Origin: Rickettsiaceae bacterium | GTDB taxonomy: Bacteria; Pseudomonadota; Alphaproteobacteria; Rickettsiales; Rickettsiaceae | Direction: 5' to 3' | DNA length: 5,086 nt | Assembly: GCA_021741285.1 (NCBI GenBank) | Contig: JAIOYD010000135.1 | Location: 1-5,086, forward strand | Part shown: one piece after another, positions 4,990-5,086 of the stretch | Layout of the letters: each line of letters begins with the position of its first letter | How positions within the stretch are numbered: position 1 is the first letter of the stretch | The notes under the pieces: generated by a model | The model's database searches: none | The model's input: the letters and a program-made list of their open reading frames with translations, nothing else | Told to the model about the DNA's origin: nothing | Position numbers and translations under genes: made by a program

Positions 4990-5086
4990 TTACCCCATCT
5001 GATTGTCGGTTGAATTTTGACTGTCAGATAAGTATTCAAGGTACAGGATTTCATTATTTTTCTCAAGAGCCAATTTTTTGCTATCT
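4990..5086 (-). CDS. Possible C-terminus of a converging gene (partial, unidentified)
   Basis: On the minus strand a frame is open from the right edge for 31 codons to a TAA at 4990-4992. It reads KKLALEKNNEILYLEYLSD and then a polar tail ending NQMG. The composition (Leu, Glu, Lys, Asn, Asp) looks like a real C-terminus, and a converging gene would fit the end of the atp group at 4919. However, an open frame of this length is not rare, and a plus-strand frame over the same stretch is also open. The family is not recognised. Confidence 0.28.
   Translation of the reverse strand, partial: DSKKLALEKNNEILYLEYLSDSQNSTDNQMG

Overview
The window looks like chromosomal DNA of an alphaproteobacterium of the order Rickettsiales, most likely a Rickettsia, Orientia or Megaira relative. 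Four things point there. The DNA is AT-rich (roughly one third GC by eye). Protein sequences and lengths match rickettsial homologues (74-residue c subunit, about 242-residue a subunit). The FO genes run atpI-atpB-atpE-atpF'-atpF with no F1 genes attached. A DsbA-type lipoprotein sits directly upstream of them, an arrangement I recall from Rickettsia. No species can be named from the sequence alone.

Layout, left to right. Bases 1 to about 132 are the 3' end of an IS5-family insertion sequence: the last 36 codons of its transposase plus its right end. The IS interrupts anmK, whose C-terminal 213 codons follow without decay. The N-terminal kinase half must lie beyond the other end of the IS, outside the window. 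Next come a monocistronic pal gene (peptidoglycan-associated lipoprotein) with a strong ribosome binding site, and a clear Rho-independent terminator. A 246-bp gap with two dyad-symmetric sequences leads into a dsbA-like thiol-disulfide lipoprotein gene. That gene overlaps atpI by 8 bp. The FO genes follow: atpI, atpB (a), atpE (c), atpF' (b') and atpF (b). The last 167 bases hold a hairpin just after atpF and a weak hint of a converging gene running off the right edge.

How the genes work together. AtpB, AtpE, AtpF' and AtpF are the membrane and peripheral-stalk parts of the FO proton channel, and AtpI is an assembly or accessory factor. The F1 genes must be elsewhere. DsbA and Pal are envelope proteins: one makes or rearranges disulfides in the periplasm, the other ties the outer membrane to peptidoglycan. 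AnmK belongs to peptidoglycan recycling and is probably inactive here because of the insertion.

The most notable non-coding signals are in the FO operon. atpI, atpB and atpF start inside or at the end of the previous gene with little or no Shine-Dalgarno sequence, whereas atpE and atpF' have their own. A perfect 10-bp hairpin spans the atpE stop codon, and the spacers on both sides of atpE contain inverted repeats. This fits post-transcriptional raising of c-subunit output but is not proof of it. I found no RNA gene, CRISPR array or clearly novel multi-gene system.
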